The notes: generated from the sequence alone by a model not told the origin. 64,000 nt of DNA from RFSX01 sp965230215 (GCA_965230215.1 CBDDKN010000002.1:930001-994000); one strand, 5' to 3'; counted from the stretch's first letter, positions 25,459 to 34,949 are shown. Numbers and translations: made by a program.

Positions 25459-27300
25459 ATGTGCGGAATAGTTGCATATCTCGGAGAGAAACAAGCATAT
25501 CCTATATTGTTAGAAGGCCTTAAGCGTCTAGAGTATCGTGGTTATGATAGTGCTGGCGTGGCACTTATGAATGGTGAACTAACAGTTATAAAAAAACAAG
25601 GCAAGGTTAGTGAGTTAGAGTCATATGCGAGCAATAAGTTCGATAACTTAAACTATACTATGGGAATGGCACACACCAGGTGGGCTACCCATGGTGTGCC
25701 GAATGACACAAATGCGCACCCCCATCTTTCTGGTGATAACAAGCTGGCCATAATTCATAATGGTATTATTGAAAATTATGCCTCTATCAAAGAAGCACTT
25801 CTTGATAGAGGACACAGCTTTAAATCAGAAACAGATACAGAGGTACTTGCCCACTTCATACAAGAAATCAAGACTCAGGAAAACTTAAGCCTTGAAGAGG
25901 CGGTACGACAAGCTCTGACAAAGGTCATCGGTGCTTACGCTATTGTCGTGGTGGACCAAGATGAGCCAGATAAAGTTGTCGGCGCCAGAATGTCCAGCCC
26001 ACTTGTGCTTGGCATTGGAGATGACGAATACTTCCTGGCTTCAGATGCTTCTCCGATAGTGAAGTATACCAACAAAGTAATATATCTAGAAGATGGTGAC
26101 GTGGTTACCATCACTAAAGAAGGTTATCAAATAAGAAATCTGGAAAACAAGGTTCAGACGCCTAAGGTATCAGAACTCGACCTCAAGATTGATGAGATTG
26201 AAAAGGGTGGTTATGCCCATTACATGCTGAAAGAGATCTTTCAACAGCCTACTACGATTGCTGAAAGCATGGGTGGTCGAATTAACTCCAATGAGGGGTG
26301 GGCCGTCCTTGGTGGTATGAAGCAGAATATCAACAGAATTGCCCAATCGGAAAGAATAATACTTACGGCTTGCGGCACGTCCTGGCATGCGGCTCTTATT
26401 GCTGAATATCTTTTTGAAGACCTGGCGCGCATCCCTACAGAGGTTGAATATGCCAGTGAGTTCAGATACCGCAATCCGATAATTAATAACGATGATTTTA
26501 TAATTGCGCTCAGCCAGTCTGGTGAGACAGCAGATACACTTGCGGCTGTTAAGCTTGCAAAAGAAAAAGGGGCATTAATCTATGGTGTTGTCAACGCCAT
26601 TGGTTCGTCAATTGCGCGTGAAACAGATTGTGGTTCTTACATACACGCAGGACCAGAGATCGGTGTTGCCTCCACCAAAGCTTTTACTAGCCAGGTGACG
26701 GTTCTGGCACTAATGGCCCTCTATATGGGCAAGGTTCGTGCGACCCTTAAAGAATCATATTTCAGACAGCTCCTTGCTTCTTTGGAAAGTGTACCATCCA
26801 AGGTGGCACGCATCTTAGCCAAAGACGAGCAAATAAAATATATCGCCGGGGAAATCAGAAACGCATCCAATGCGCTATACCTGGGTCGTGGTTATAACTT
26901 TCCTGTTGCACTCGAGGGTGCATTGAAACTTAAGGAAATCAGTTACATACATGCAGAAGGTTATCCTGCTGCAGAAATGAAACATGGACCCATCGCACTT
27001 ATAGATATGTACATGCCTGTAATTGTGATCGCTACGAATAAAAGCGCTTATGAAAAAATCGTAAGCAATATTCAGGAAGTTAAGGCACGTAAGGGCGTTG
27101 TTATTGCCATCGTTACTGAGGGTGATGAAATTATTAAGCCTCTTGCTGATTATATCATTGAAATTCCCGAAATTGAAGAACCATTTACACCTTTACTTTC
27201 GGTAGTACCATTACAAATGCTGGCATACCACATTGCTTTAATGAGAGGGTGTAATGTCGACCAGCCTAGAAATCTAGCAAAATCTGTTACAGTAGAATAA
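25459..27300 (+). CDS. glmS: Glutamine--fructose-6-phosphate aminotransferase (isomerizing)
   Basis: 613 residues. It makes glucosamine-6-phosphate from fructose-6-phosphate and glutamine, the first step to UDP-GlcNAc. The ATG at 25459 is required because the second residue is the catalytic Cys (MCGIVAYLG), exposed after Met removal. A longer frame would bury it. The glutaminase domain (about 1-230, with AHTRWATHG) is followed by two SIS domains (TACGTSWHAA, SQSGETADT). It ends with the family tail NVDQPRNLAKSVTVE. Downstream murA uses its final product. Confidence 0.98.
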   Translation: MCGIVAYLGEKQAYPILLEGLKRLEYRGYDSAGVALMNGELTVIKKQGKVSELESYASNKFDNLNYTMGMAHTRWATHGVPNDTNAHPHLSGDNKLAIIHNGIIENYASIKEALLDRGHSFKSETDTEVLAHFIQEIKTQENLSLEEAVRQALTKVIGAYAIVVVDQDEPDKVVGARMSSPLVLGIGDDEYFLASDASPIVKYTNKVIYLEDGDVVTITKEGYQIRNLENKVQTPKVSELDLKIDEIEKGGYAHYMLKEIFQQPTTIAESMGGRINSNEGWAVLGGMKQNINRIAQSERIILTACGTSWHAALIAEYLFEDLARIPTEVEYASEFRYRNPIINNDDFIIALSQSGETADTLAAVKLAKEKGALIYGVVNAIGSSIARETDCGSYIHAGPEIGVASTKAFTSQVTVLALMALYMGKVRATLKESYFRQLLASLESVPSKVARILAKDEQIKYIAGEIRNASNALYLGRGYNFPVALEGALKLKEISYIHAEGYPAAEMKHGPIALIDMYMPVIVIATNKSAYEKIVSNIQEVKARKGVVIAIVTEGDEIIKPLADYIIEIPEIEEPFTPLLSVVPLQMLAYHIALMRGCNVDQPRNLAKSVTVE

Positions 27301-27307
27301 TATCAAT

Positions 27308-27955
27308 ATGGAATTTGAAATGACATACAATACGCAAGCGGAACAGCTTGTAATCGCTGAATATGGAAGACATATTCAAAATTTAGTCGATTTTAATAAG
27401 ACAATAGAAAATGCTGAAGAGCGTCAAGCTTTTGCTGAGCAGATTATTGAGCTTATGCAACAAATGAATCCAAGCAGTAAAAGCACTGTGGATTATAAGA
27501 ATAAGCTTTGGAAACATTTCTTTATGATTGCCAACTATGATATAGATGTAAAACCTACATCTGGTGATCTCCCTAAGCCAGAAGATCGCGTTATCAGACC
27601 AGACATAGTTGAATATCCTACCATTGAGTCAGAGTTTAGACACTATGGGCACAATGTGCGTTTGTTGATGGAAAAAGCAATAGCTATGGAAGATGGCCCT
27701 GTCAAAGATGGCTTTGTAGAAACCATTGCCTCTTTTATGAAGCTGGCTTACAAAAACTGGAACAGAGAGCACTATGTGAGCGACGAAATAATCCTTGAAG
27801 ACTTAAAGTCTCTTTCGAAAGGCAAGTTGAGTGTTGCTGAAGACAAGTCTCTTGATACATTAACTTCTGCGGTTAAAATCAAGAAAAAAAGAAGCAACCA
27901 AAACAACAATAACAACCGAAGACGCCAATCAAGAAATAATAGGAGACGAAGATAA
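27308..27955 (+). CDS. DUF4290 family protein with basic C-terminal tail
   Basis: A 215-residue soluble protein of the Bacteroidota DUF4290 family, always near glmS/murA. The first 170 residues are helical (LVIAEYGRHIQNLVDFN and YPTIESEFRHYGHN). The last 26 residues are a low-complexity run of Arg, Lys and Asn, likely disordered and able to bind nucleic acid or phospholipid. Function unknown. It follows glmS by seven bases and is separated from murA by 48 bp with a -7 element. Confidence 0.85.
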   Translation: MEFEMTYNTQAEQLVIAEYGRHIQNLVDFNKTIENAEERQAFAEQIIELMQQMNPSSKSTVDYKNKLWKHFFMIANYDIDVKPTSGDLPKPEDRVIRPDIVEYPTIESEFRHYGHNVRLLMEKAIAMEDGPVKDGFVETIASFMKLAYKNWNREHYVSDEIILEDLKSLSKGKLSVAEDKSLDTLTSAVKIKKKRSNQNNNNNRRRQSRNNRRRR

Positions 27956-27973
27956 TATTATAATTTTCTTTAA

Positions 27974-27981
27974 TATATTTG
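27974..27981 (+). promoter_or_regulatory. Candidate -7 element before murA
   Basis: TATATTTG fits TAnnTTTG and lies 22 bp before the murA ATG. murA may therefore have its own promoter besides read-through from the upstream genes. Confidence 0.45.
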
Positions 27982-28003
27982 GGGCTGATCATCAAATTCA
28001 AAC

Positions 28004-29314
28004 ATGAGTAACAGTTCCTTTATTGTCCAAGGCAATTGCCGTATTTCTGGTGAGATTACCCCTCAGGGTGCCAAGAATGAAGCCCTTCAGATCATCTCTG
28101 CCACACTTCTATCTGCAGAAAAAATTACAATTGATAATATTCCGGATATAATTGATGTCAGGAAATTGATTGCTCTTGTCAAAGGGCTGGGTGTTGATGT
28201 CATTCAACACAATAAGAACAAATACAGCTTTACCGCTAAAAATATCGACCTTGAATACTTTGCTTCTAAAGATTATTTGCAGGAAGCCAAAAAAATTCGG
28301 GGGTCTGTTATGCTGATTGGACCGCTACTTGCGCGTTTTGGAAAAGCATTTCTTCCCAAGCCTGGTGGTGATAAAATTGGTCGCCGCCGTTTAGACACCC
28401 ACTTCCATGGCTTTATAAGTCTGGGTGCTGTTTTTAATTACAACGAACAGTCTGATGAGTTTTTCCTTGAAGCAAAGAAGCTTAGAGGAACATACCTACA
28501 TATGGAGGAGATTTCTGTCACGGGAACAGCCAACGTTGTAATGGCCGCCGTTCTTGCAGAAGGAGATACAACGATTTATAATGCCGCTTGCGAACCCTAT
28601 CTGCAACAATTGTGTAAAATGCTTGTGCGAATGGGTGCGAAAATCGAGGGTATTGGATCTAACCTGTTAAAAATATCTGGTGTTGCCTCTTTGAAGGGCA
28701 CAGAACACAGAATCCTTCCAGATATGATTGAGGTGGGCAGTCTTATAGGGCTGGCAGCCATGACTCAGTCTCCACTTAGAATATGTAATGTTCAACATGA
28801 GTACTTGGGTATCATACCTTCCACTTTCCAAAAACTGGGTATAAAGCTGAGCATCGAGAATGATGACATCGTGGTAGAGCAACAAGACGTATATGAGATT
28901 CAAAACTTCATCGACGGCTCTATTCTAACAATATATGACGCCCCCTGGCCTGGTTTTACTCCTGATCTATTAAGTATTGTCCTTGTCGTAGCTATTCAGG
29001 CAAAAGGTAGTGTTCTAATCCACCAGAAAATGTTTGAGAGTCGCCTGTTCTTTGTTGATAAGCTCATTGATATGGGTGCCCAGATCATTCTGTGTGACCC
29101 ACACCGTGCAACGGTTATCGGACTTGAAAGGAAAAGCAAATTAAGAGGTATAAAAATGAGCTCGCCTGATATTCGGGCAGGGGTTTCTCTTTTGATTGCT
29201 GCCCTGTCTGCGGAAGGAGAAAGTCGAATAGATAATGTGCAGCAGATTGACCGGGGTTATGAACGTATTGACGAAAGACTCAATGCCCTGGGTGCTAACA
29301 TCACACGTGTTTAA
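28004..29314 (+). CDS. murA: UDP-N-acetylglucosamine 1-carboxyvinyltransferase
   Basis: 436 residues, catalysing the first committed step of peptidoglycan synthesis (PEP plus UDP-GlcNAc). QGAKNEAL holds the conserved Lys24. In the active-site loop the usual Cys of PGGCxIG is Asp123 here (PGGDKIGRRRLDTHF). An Asp at this place keeps activity but prevents alkylation by fosfomycin in other bacteria. The C-terminal RAGVSLLIAALSAEG block and length are normal. It closes the envelope cluster and ends three bases before the convergent DinB-family gene. Confidence 0.96.
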   Translation: MSNSSFIVQGNCRISGEITPQGAKNEALQIISATLLSAEKITIDNIPDIIDVRKLIALVKGLGVDVIQHNKNKYSFTAKNIDLEYFASKDYLQEAKKIRGSVMLIGPLLARFGKAFLPKPGGDKIGRRRLDTHFHGFISLGAVFNYNEQSDEFFLEAKKLRGTYLHMEEISVTGTANVVMAAVLAEGDTTIYNAACEPYLQQLCKMLVRMGAKIEGIGSNLLKISGVASLKGTEHRILPDMIEVGSLIGLAAMTQSPLRICNVQHEYLGIIPSTFQKLGIKLSIENDDIVVEQQDVYEIQNFIDGSILTIYDAPWPGFTPDLLSIVLVVAIQAKGSVLIHQKMFESRLFFVDKLIDMGAQIILCDPHRATVIGLERKSKLRGIKMSSPDIRAGVSLLIAALSAEGESRIDNVQQIDRGYERIDERLNALGANITRV

Positions 29315-29316
29315 TT

Positions 29317-29823
29317 CTATTGGGACTTTTTATTAAGGTCCATTCCTTCATAATACCCTGTATCTACATCTCGAACTTGTTTGGTGTAATATGTGATTTG
29401 ACCAACATGGTAGCTAAAGTGTTCTATTACATGAATAAGCATTGCCAACACATGCATCTGAAATCCCTGGGCGCTGGAAAGCCTTGTAAGGGCTTCCTCA
29501 TCCAAACCATCAACTATATCTGCAGCTTCATTGAGTGTCGTTTCCAGGGTAGCGATTAATTCTGCTCTTGGTATTCTTTCCTGGGTGTCAAATTCATGAT
29601 CTCTTTTTCGGGTGTCCTCCTGGTTGCCAATTCCAGAAAGGATATACTGTCTCACATTGCCTTCTAAATGCAATATTAGGTTGGCAGTTGCATTGCTGTT
29701 GGCGTTAGGTTTATGCCAAAGCTGATCATCGCTTAGCAAGGAGCAGCACTTAATGATTCTGTGTAATCCTTCTTCTATTATGCGAAGGCGAAATTCCTTC
29801 TTTATGATTTCTACTATTGTCAT
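29317..29823 (-). CDS. DinB/YfiT-like (DUF1572) family protein
   Basis: 168 residues, a four-helix-bundle DinB-type protein. The metal ligands of this fold are likely His51 (LILHLEGNVRQY), His131 and His135 (MLIHVIEHFSYHVGQI). Some DinB proteins use small thiols such as bacillithiol; here no thiol or substrate is known. It follows the comF gene by one base on the same strand, so they share a transcript. Confidence 0.85.
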   Translation of the reverse strand: MTIVEIIKKEFRLRIIEEGLHRIIKCCSLLSDDQLWHKPNANSNATANLILHLEGNVRQYILSGIGNQEDTRKRDHEFDTQERIPRAELIATLETTLNEAADIVDGLDEEALTRLSSAQGFQMHVLAMLIHVIEHFSYHVGQITYYTKQVRDVDTGYYEGMDLNKKSQ

Positions 29824-29824
29824 A

Positions 29825-30523
29825 TCAATTATTTGCCTTGGCCATCAAACCCCACTGTACTGAGGCGCAACCTGCATCAAGCAGCAATCTGGTGGCTGCT
29901 TCCATGGTAGCTCCTGTGGTAATTACATCGTCTACCAATAATACACATTTTGATCGTATACTTTGTCGCTTATCTACCTTGAAGCTGGACTTAACTACAT
30001 CGAAGCGGCTCTTTCTGGTCTTGTAGGTAAGCGTGGCCTGGTCTTGGGGTTTTAATAATATGTCCTTGCGCAGCTCCAATCCAGCATATCTTGAAATGCT
30101 GGCTGCAAAAACTTCAGCCTGATTATATCCACGTTTCCACATACGTTTTTTGCTGGTGGGAATAGGAATAACAAAATCTGCTTTTCTGTTGTGCACACAA
30201 TTATTGTATTTCTCAGCAAACCTCTTTCCCATCCATATGGCAACCCCTTTATCAGATGAATACTTTAGCCTATGAATGGCCTTCTGAATATGGCCCTTCT
30301 TATAATACTGGTATATGGCTGCCGCAAAGGTAATGTCAAGCCTGGTTTTCATTTTCAAAAGCAACTCGTTTTCTTCAACCTCAAAATGATCAGTCTGTTG
30401 GCACTCCCCCAAACAGATCATACAAAACAGCTGATCCATACCAACCTCCCTTTTGCAAGAGATGCAGCCGTTGGGAAAGATGAAGGACAGGATGGCATTC
30501 AGGAAGTGGTGTTGTTCAAGCAT
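29825..30523 (-). CDS. ComF family phosphoribosyltransferase-like protein
   Basis: 232 residues from the ATG at 30523; a TTG 14 codons upstream overlaps a terminator and is unlikely. An N-terminal zinc ribbon (CISCKREVG, then CMICLGEC) precedes a phosphoribosyltransferase fold with the PRPP loop VLLVDDVITTGATMEAA. In naturally competent bacteria ComF helps DNA uptake; elsewhere its role is unclear. The gene is upstream of the DinB-like gene. Confidence 0.92.
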   Translation of the reverse strand: MLEQHHFLNAILSFIFPNGCISCKREVGMDQLFCMICLGECQQTDHFEVEENELLLKMKTRLDITFAAAIYQYYKKGHIQKAIHRLKYSSDKGVAIWMGKRFAEKYNNCVHNRKADFVIPIPTSKKRMWKRGYNQAEVFAASISRYAGLELRKDILLKPQDQATLTYKTRKSRFDVVKSSFKVDKRQSIRSKCVLLVDDVITTGATMEAATRLLLDAGCASVQWGLMAKANN

Positions 30524-30563
30524 TCCTTTAACAAATAATACTAGAACATTGGGGTAGGTAAAC

Positions 30564-30596
30564 AAAAAAACGCCTGCCTATGGGATAGACAGACGT
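30564..30596 (-). terminator. Rho-independent terminator after the HtrA-like protease gene
   Basis: On the minus strand ACGTCTGTCTAT, loop CCC and ATAGGCAGGCGT form a 12-bp stem with two G-U pairs, followed by seven T residues. It lies 41 bp past the protease stop. Confidence 0.92.
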
Positions 30597-30636
30597 CTCA
30601 AAACAAAACGAAAAACCAACTTCTCTTTATATTCTT

Positions 30637-31788
30637 TTATATTCCTTTTCTGAGGTAAACAGGAATTTTTACTTCTTTGTTCTTTCTCACAACCACTAAA
30701 TTTATCGTTTCCCCGACTTTTGCGAACTCTATTATACCATACAGGTCTTCAAACGCTCTTATTTCCTGTCCATTGGCCTCGATTATAACATCTCCTGGTA
30801 AAACGCCAGCATATTGTGCTCCGCTTCCTTTGTCAACCAATTCTACAATAAACCCATAATCTATATAAAGGTTGTTCTCTTCCTTAATTATTTCATCTAC
30901 CGTTCTTCCTCTCACACCCAAGCGTCCTCTCTCGATATCTCCATTCTCCTTAATGTCGTCAATAATTCTTTTGACAAGATTCGAAGGAATCGCAAATGAA
31001 TAGCCTGCATATACACCTGTCGGTGTCGCAATGGCGGTATTAATTCCCACCAGTTCTCCTTCCGGATTTACAAGAGCTCCTCCGCTGTTGCCCGGATTTA
31101 TTGCCGCATCTGTTTGAATAAACTCTTCTATGGCTTTGTCATTCTTTAAGATGTCAATATCTCTTCCTTTGGCGCTTACAATTCCTGCCGTTACTGTAGA
31201 TTTTAAATAACTAAAAGGATTTCCTATGGCCACTACCCACTCCCCTACCTGTACCTCATCAGAGTCTGCAAAAGTTACAGGTGTTAATCCACTTGCCTGA
31301 ATTTTTAATAGCGCCAGATCTGTACTTGGATCCGTACCAACCACTTCCGCACTATATTCTCGATCATTCACAGATACATTAATAATATCTCCTCCCTCCA
31401 CTACATGATTGTTGGTGACGATATAGCCATCCTCTGAGATTATTACTCCGGAACCATCTCCGTTTTTCGGGTAAAAATCCTGACCGAAAAAGTCGTTGAA
31501 ATCAAACCAGCCATAGCCATCATTTCGTCTTTCATTCAATCTCTCTTGCGCTAAGGCCCTACTTTCTTTAACGTTGATGTGCACAACCGCCGGGGTCACT
31601 TTTTCTGCGGCCTCTACAAAATTGAAAGGAAATGCCGCATTGGGTGAGCTTTCAGCAGAAGTTAATATTGCTCTGGGCGATTGATTAATACTCAGATTAT
31701 CAGAAGGCTGATTAACATAACTAAAGGCGGCAAACGCAATCGCTCCTCCTATAAAACCCGCCACTACTAAAGAAATTATGTTTTTCAT
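30637..31788 (-). CDS. HtrA/DegP-like periplasmic serine protease
   Basis: 383 residues. One N-terminal hydrophobic segment (LVVAGFIGGAIAFAAFSYV) serves as signal or anchor. The trypsin-like triad is visible: His in TNNHVVEG, Asp in STDLALLKI and Ser in NPGNSGGALVN. Only one PDZ domain follows (about 285-380), as in DegS, whereas DegP has two. It degrades or refolds damaged envelope proteins. The transcript ends at the strong terminator at 30564-30596. The 139-bp gap upstream, before the pterin dehydratase gene, probably holds its promoter; no clear element was found. Confidence 0.93.
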   Translation of the reverse strand: MKNIISLVVAGFIGGAIAFAAFSYVNQPSDNLSINQSPRAILTSAESSPNAAFPFNFVEAAEKVTPAVVHINVKESRALAQERLNERRNDGYGWFDFNDFFGQDFYPKNGDGSGVIISEDGYIVTNNHVVEGGDIINVSVNDREYSAEVVGTDPSTDLALLKIQASGLTPVTFADSDEVQVGEWVVAIGNPFSYLKSTVTAGIVSAKGRDIDILKNDKAIEEFIQTDAAINPGNSGGALVNPEGELVGINTAIATPTGVYAGYSFAIPSNLVKRIIDDIKENGDIERGRLGVRGRTVDEIIKEENNLYIDYGFIVELVDKGSGAQYAGVLPGDVIIEANGQEIRAFEDLYGIIEFAKVGETINLVVVRKNKEVKIPVYLRKGI

Positions 31789-31927
31789 GATTTTCCTTTT
31801 TTGGAAAATTAGAACGCTATAATCACCGCTTAGTTATCCAGCAAATTACTGTTTAACAATACCTTAACAGCACAGGCGCCCGGAACAGATATGTGCTTTA
31901 TCGTTTATTGCCGGACTCTACATTAAA

Positions 31928-32170
31928 TCATGAAAAAGTCGCGTAAATGGAATCAATTTTTTGAGACAGTTTTTGGTCCTTGTCGGTTACAATATCTCCT
32001 GCATCGTGTGTAGATAATTCAATATTGACTTTATTGTAGACATTCGACCAAAACGGGTGATGATTCATTTTTTCAGACTCAATAGCAACGGCAGTCATAA
32101 AAGCAAATGCTTCTGTGAAGTTTGAAAATTCAAAACTTCTCTTCAGACTGTTATCTTCTTCTCTCCACAT
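31928..32170 (-). CDS. 4a-hydroxytetrahydrobiopterin dehydratase (pterin carbinolamine dehydratase)
   Basis: 80 residues, a little shorter than most members. The family core is clear: MNHHPFWSNVYNKVNIELST followed by HDAGDIVTDKD, with the catalytic HH and H residues. It dehydrates the pterin formed by aromatic amino acid hydroxylases. No such hydroxylase is in the window. The ATG lies one base after the stop of the M42 peptidase gene, so translation is probably coupled. Confidence 0.93.
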   Translation of the reverse strand: MWREEDNSLKRSFEFSNFTEAFAFMTAVAIESEKMNHHPFWSNVYNKVNIELSTHDAGDIVTDKDQKLSQKIDSIYATFS

Positions 32171-32171
32171 A

Positions 32172-33221
32172 TTATTTGTGATCCCAGTTGAATGCGTCCA
32201 TTGACAATATGCTGGCCTTCAATAGATCGATGCTTCCACGAACATCCTCTTTGTTGACCATTTCAATAACCTGATGCAAATATCTGCATGGGATGGATAT
32301 GCCTCCTGCTATAGAGCCTCCTCTGGCAAACTGCTGCATGCTTGCCGTGTCTGTCCCTCCTTTTGGGAGTACTTCAAGTTGATGTTTTATGTTGTGCTTT
32401 GTAGCTGTTTGCTTCATAAACTCTACCATCCTGTAGTCACATATCGTCCTGCCGTCAATGATCTTAATTGCCGTTCCTTTGCCGAGGTCCGTGATGCGTT
32501 CGTGCGCAGCCGAGCCAGGCACGTCACATGCCAGGGTTACATCCAGGTTGATAGCAAAATCTGGGTCTATCCCCATTGTTGCAGCGGTTGCTCCTCTAAG
32601 CCCCACTTCTTCCTGTACTGTAAAAACACCATACACGTCTACGGGTAATGTTTGTTCTCCCAGCTCTTTGAGCGCCTCTATCAATATGTAGACAGATATT
32701 CTGTTGTCAATGCTTTTTGAGTTGACATTGTCACCCATTTCAATAAATGAACGTTCTCTTGTAATCGGAGAACCAATTGAAATTTTCTTTTTCAGCTCAT
32801 CAGCCTTAAGCCCGGTGTCGATATAGTAATCATCTAATTTTAATGGCTTGGCTCTTTCTTCTGCTGTCATTATATGTATCGGCTTACAGCCCATCACACC
32901 TATAACGTCTTCTGAACCATGAATAATAACGCGCTGTGCGGTTAGTGTCTTTGGGTCAAAGCCGCCCAGTGGTTGAAACTTCACAAAACCATCATCATCG
33001 ATATGAGAAACGATGAAACTGATTTCATCCATATGTGCTGCTATCATTAGCTTTTTATCCGAAGTCCCCTTTTTCAAGGCTATCAGGTTACCCATCGGAT
33101 CTGTATAGAGATCATCAACATGTCCCTGTACTTCGTTCTTTATGAAGCCTCTAATCTTGTGTTCGTATCCTGGAGCTCCAGGTATTTGGGTTGTCTCTCT
33201 AAGAAGTTCTATATTTATCAT
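32172..33221 (-). CDS. M42 family metallopeptidase
   Basis: 349 residues from the ATG at 33221; a TTG eight codons upstream is less likely. Metal ligands are seen in order: His in IAAHMDEISF, Asp in SKSIDNRISVY, Glu-Glu in VQEEVGLRGA, Asp in NLDVTLACDVPG and His near PCRYLHQVIE. Members are dodecameric aminopeptidases that trim peptides in the cytoplasm, and some were named endoglucanase. It precedes the pterin dehydratase gene by one base. Confidence 0.93.
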   Translation of the reverse strand: MINIELLRETTQIPGAPGYEHKIRGFIKNEVQGHVDDLYTDPMGNLIALKKGTSDKKLMIAAHMDEISFIVSHIDDDGFVKFQPLGGFDPKTLTAQRVIIHGSEDVIGVMGCKPIHIMTAEERAKPLKLDDYYIDTGLKADELKKKISIGSPITRERSFIEMGDNVNSKSIDNRISVYILIEALKELGEQTLPVDVYGVFTVQEEVGLRGATAATMGIDPDFAINLDVTLACDVPGSAAHERITDLGKGTAIKIIDGRTICDYRMVEFMKQTATKHNIKHQLEVLPKGGTDTASMQQFARGGSIAGGISIPCRYLHQVIEMVNKEDVRGSIDLLKASILSMDAFNWDHK

Positions 33222-33313
33222 ATCGATTTTTATAATTCGCCACAAAATAAATAATTCCTCGAATTAGTTAGTTTTATTTTTCGACTTCAAATGTTTTAAA
33301 CGCTTGTCTCTCA

Positions 33314-34804
33314 ATGGGTAAGATTAGACAATTTGCCGGGCAAACTGTAGTGTATGGGATTGGGTCAATTCTGTCTAAACTTGTCTACTACCTGCTCGTG
33401 GTGGTTTTGCTTACCTATTTGCTCGAAGGCAAGTCTTATGAATTTGGGACCTATGGGGAGTTATACGGCTATGTTGCCGTGCTTTTAATTCTCTTTTCAT
33501 TTAAAATGGATACGGCCCTTTTCCGCTTTGGTACGGAAGAGGGTCAACTCAAGACCGCATTCAACAACACAGCAACTGTAGTCGTGTTAAGTGCTGCTGG
33601 TGTAATGATCTTGGGTAATTTATTTACACATGAAATCGCCGGGTTAATCGACTATGAAGACAAGCCCCAATATATCAGATGGTTTTCTTTCATTTTAGCA
33701 TTCGATATTGCTTCTCTAATTCCGTTTGCGCGACTGCGCTTAGACAACAAGGCAAAGGTCTTCGCTCTAATCAAAATATTTAATGTCGCCTTTTCATCAA
33801 TACTGATTCTCTTTTTCCTTGTTGTATTTCCTGGCTATTCAAACCTGGCCGTATTCAGCTGGGTTCCTGAATTTGACGCACAAATAGATTACGTCTTTCT
33901 TACAAATCTCGTTTCCAGTGCTCTTGTGTTTGGCATACTGCTATTGTATGTTAAATCATTTTCATTCAGCTTGTCCTTGCCACTTTTAAAAAAGATGTTT
34001 GCCTACACCACACCACTTGTGATACTAGGTGTTTGTAATAATATCATACAATATAACGGCGCCGCTGTTATAAAGTATCTAACGGATGCGCCTACGCTGG
34101 TAGATAAACTTAGCGCTTCTGGTGTTTTTGATAGCTCAAGAAGGATTGCTGGCTTGTTTGTGTTATTTATTGGAGCGTTTAATTATGCAGCAGAACCCTT
34201 TTTCTTCAACAACAGAAAAGACCAAGATAGAAAAGAACTATATGGCAAGATATGTCACCTCTTCGTATTGATAGGTGGCTTCATAATATTGGGTCTTGTT
34301 CTGGGAGCTGACCTTGTTCAATATCTTGTCGGCCGAGACTTTAGAGAGAGCTTATATATCATTCCAATTTTATTAGCGGCCTATATGTTTCTTGGCATTT
34401 ACCACAATGTATCGATATGGTATAAACTAGCAGACCTTACTAAATGGGGTGCCATTATTTCTGTTGTGGGTGCCATTATTACACTACTGATATCCATACT
34501 CTTTATTCCTAAACATGGGTATGTTGCTTTTGCCTGGGCGAATTTGATTAGTTATCTGATAATGGTTGTTCTGGCTTATCTGCTTGGTCAGCGTTATTTC
34601 AAAATATCCTACCCTGTTGGTAAGATACTTATTTCGGTATCATTTCTGGGTTTGCTATTGATAATATCAAGTTACGCACATTCTAACTTGACACCGGCAA
34701 GCAAATACAGCCTGTTTGCCGTGTTGGCAATTAGCTATTTGGCATATGCTTATATCTCCGAGAAAAAAGAGTGGTTGTCTCTATTCATTAAAAGTAAGTC
34801 ATAA
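33314..34804 (+). CDS. Polysaccharide/lipid-linked oligosaccharide flippase (Wzx/MATE-like)
   Basis: 496 residues with about fourteen membrane helices, starting with IRQFAGQTVVYGIGSILSKL, typical of MVF/MATE-type exporters. It probably moves a lipid-linked sugar chain or similar precursor across the inner membrane. There are no glycosyltransferases nearby, so the cargo is unknown. It is the only plus-strand gene in the stretch 29.3-40.8 kb. Its 3' end overlaps a small membrane protein gene on the other strand by 17 bp. Confidence 0.88.
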   Translation: MGKIRQFAGQTVVYGIGSILSKLVYYLLVVVLLTYLLEGKSYEFGTYGELYGYVAVLLILFSFKMDTALFRFGTEEGQLKTAFNNTATVVVLSAAGVMILGNLFTHEIAGLIDYEDKPQYIRWFSFILAFDIASLIPFARLRLDNKAKVFALIKIFNVAFSSILILFFLVVFPGYSNLAVFSWVPEFDAQIDYVFLTNLVSSALVFGILLLYVKSFSFSLSLPLLKKMFAYTTPLVILGVCNNIIQYNGAAVIKYLTDAPTLVDKLSASGVFDSSRRIAGLFVLFIGAFNYAAEPFFFNNRKDQDRKELYGKICHLFVLIGGFIILGLVLGADLVQYLVGRDFRESLYIIPILLAAYMFLGIYHNVSIWYKLADLTKWGAIISVVGAIITLLISILFIPKHGYVAFAWANLISYLIMVVLAYLLGQRYFKISYPVGKILISVSFLGLLLIISSYAHSNLTPASKYSLFAVLAISYLAYAYISEKKEWLSLFIKSKS

Positions 34805-34949
34805 GATAGTCTCTTAAGTATACGCGATTCTTAATAACGTATACGACCAAGGCGATTAGCAGGACAACGAAAGTAACCTTTAGCTTACGCCAAAAGCTTT
34901 TGTTTCGCTCTCGCATACTTCTATAATTGTGTTTTCGGGAATATGCCAT
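34788..34949 (-). CDS. Small single-pass membrane protein (53 residues)
   Basis: An ATG at 34949 directly abuts the stop of the upstream gene (TAA then ATG) and opens 53 codons. The N-terminus is strongly basic (MAYSRKHNYRSMRERNKS), then WRKLKVTFVVLLIALVVYVI forms one membrane helix, and a short tail follows. Positive-inside topology suggests the N-terminus is in the cytoplasm. The exact junction with the upstream membrane protein points to translational coupling. I do not recognise a family. It overlaps the 3' end of the flippase gene by 17 bp. Confidence 0.6.
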   Translation of the reverse strand: MAYSRKHNYRSMRERNKSFWRKLKVTFVVLLIALVVYVIKNRVYLRDYLMTYF

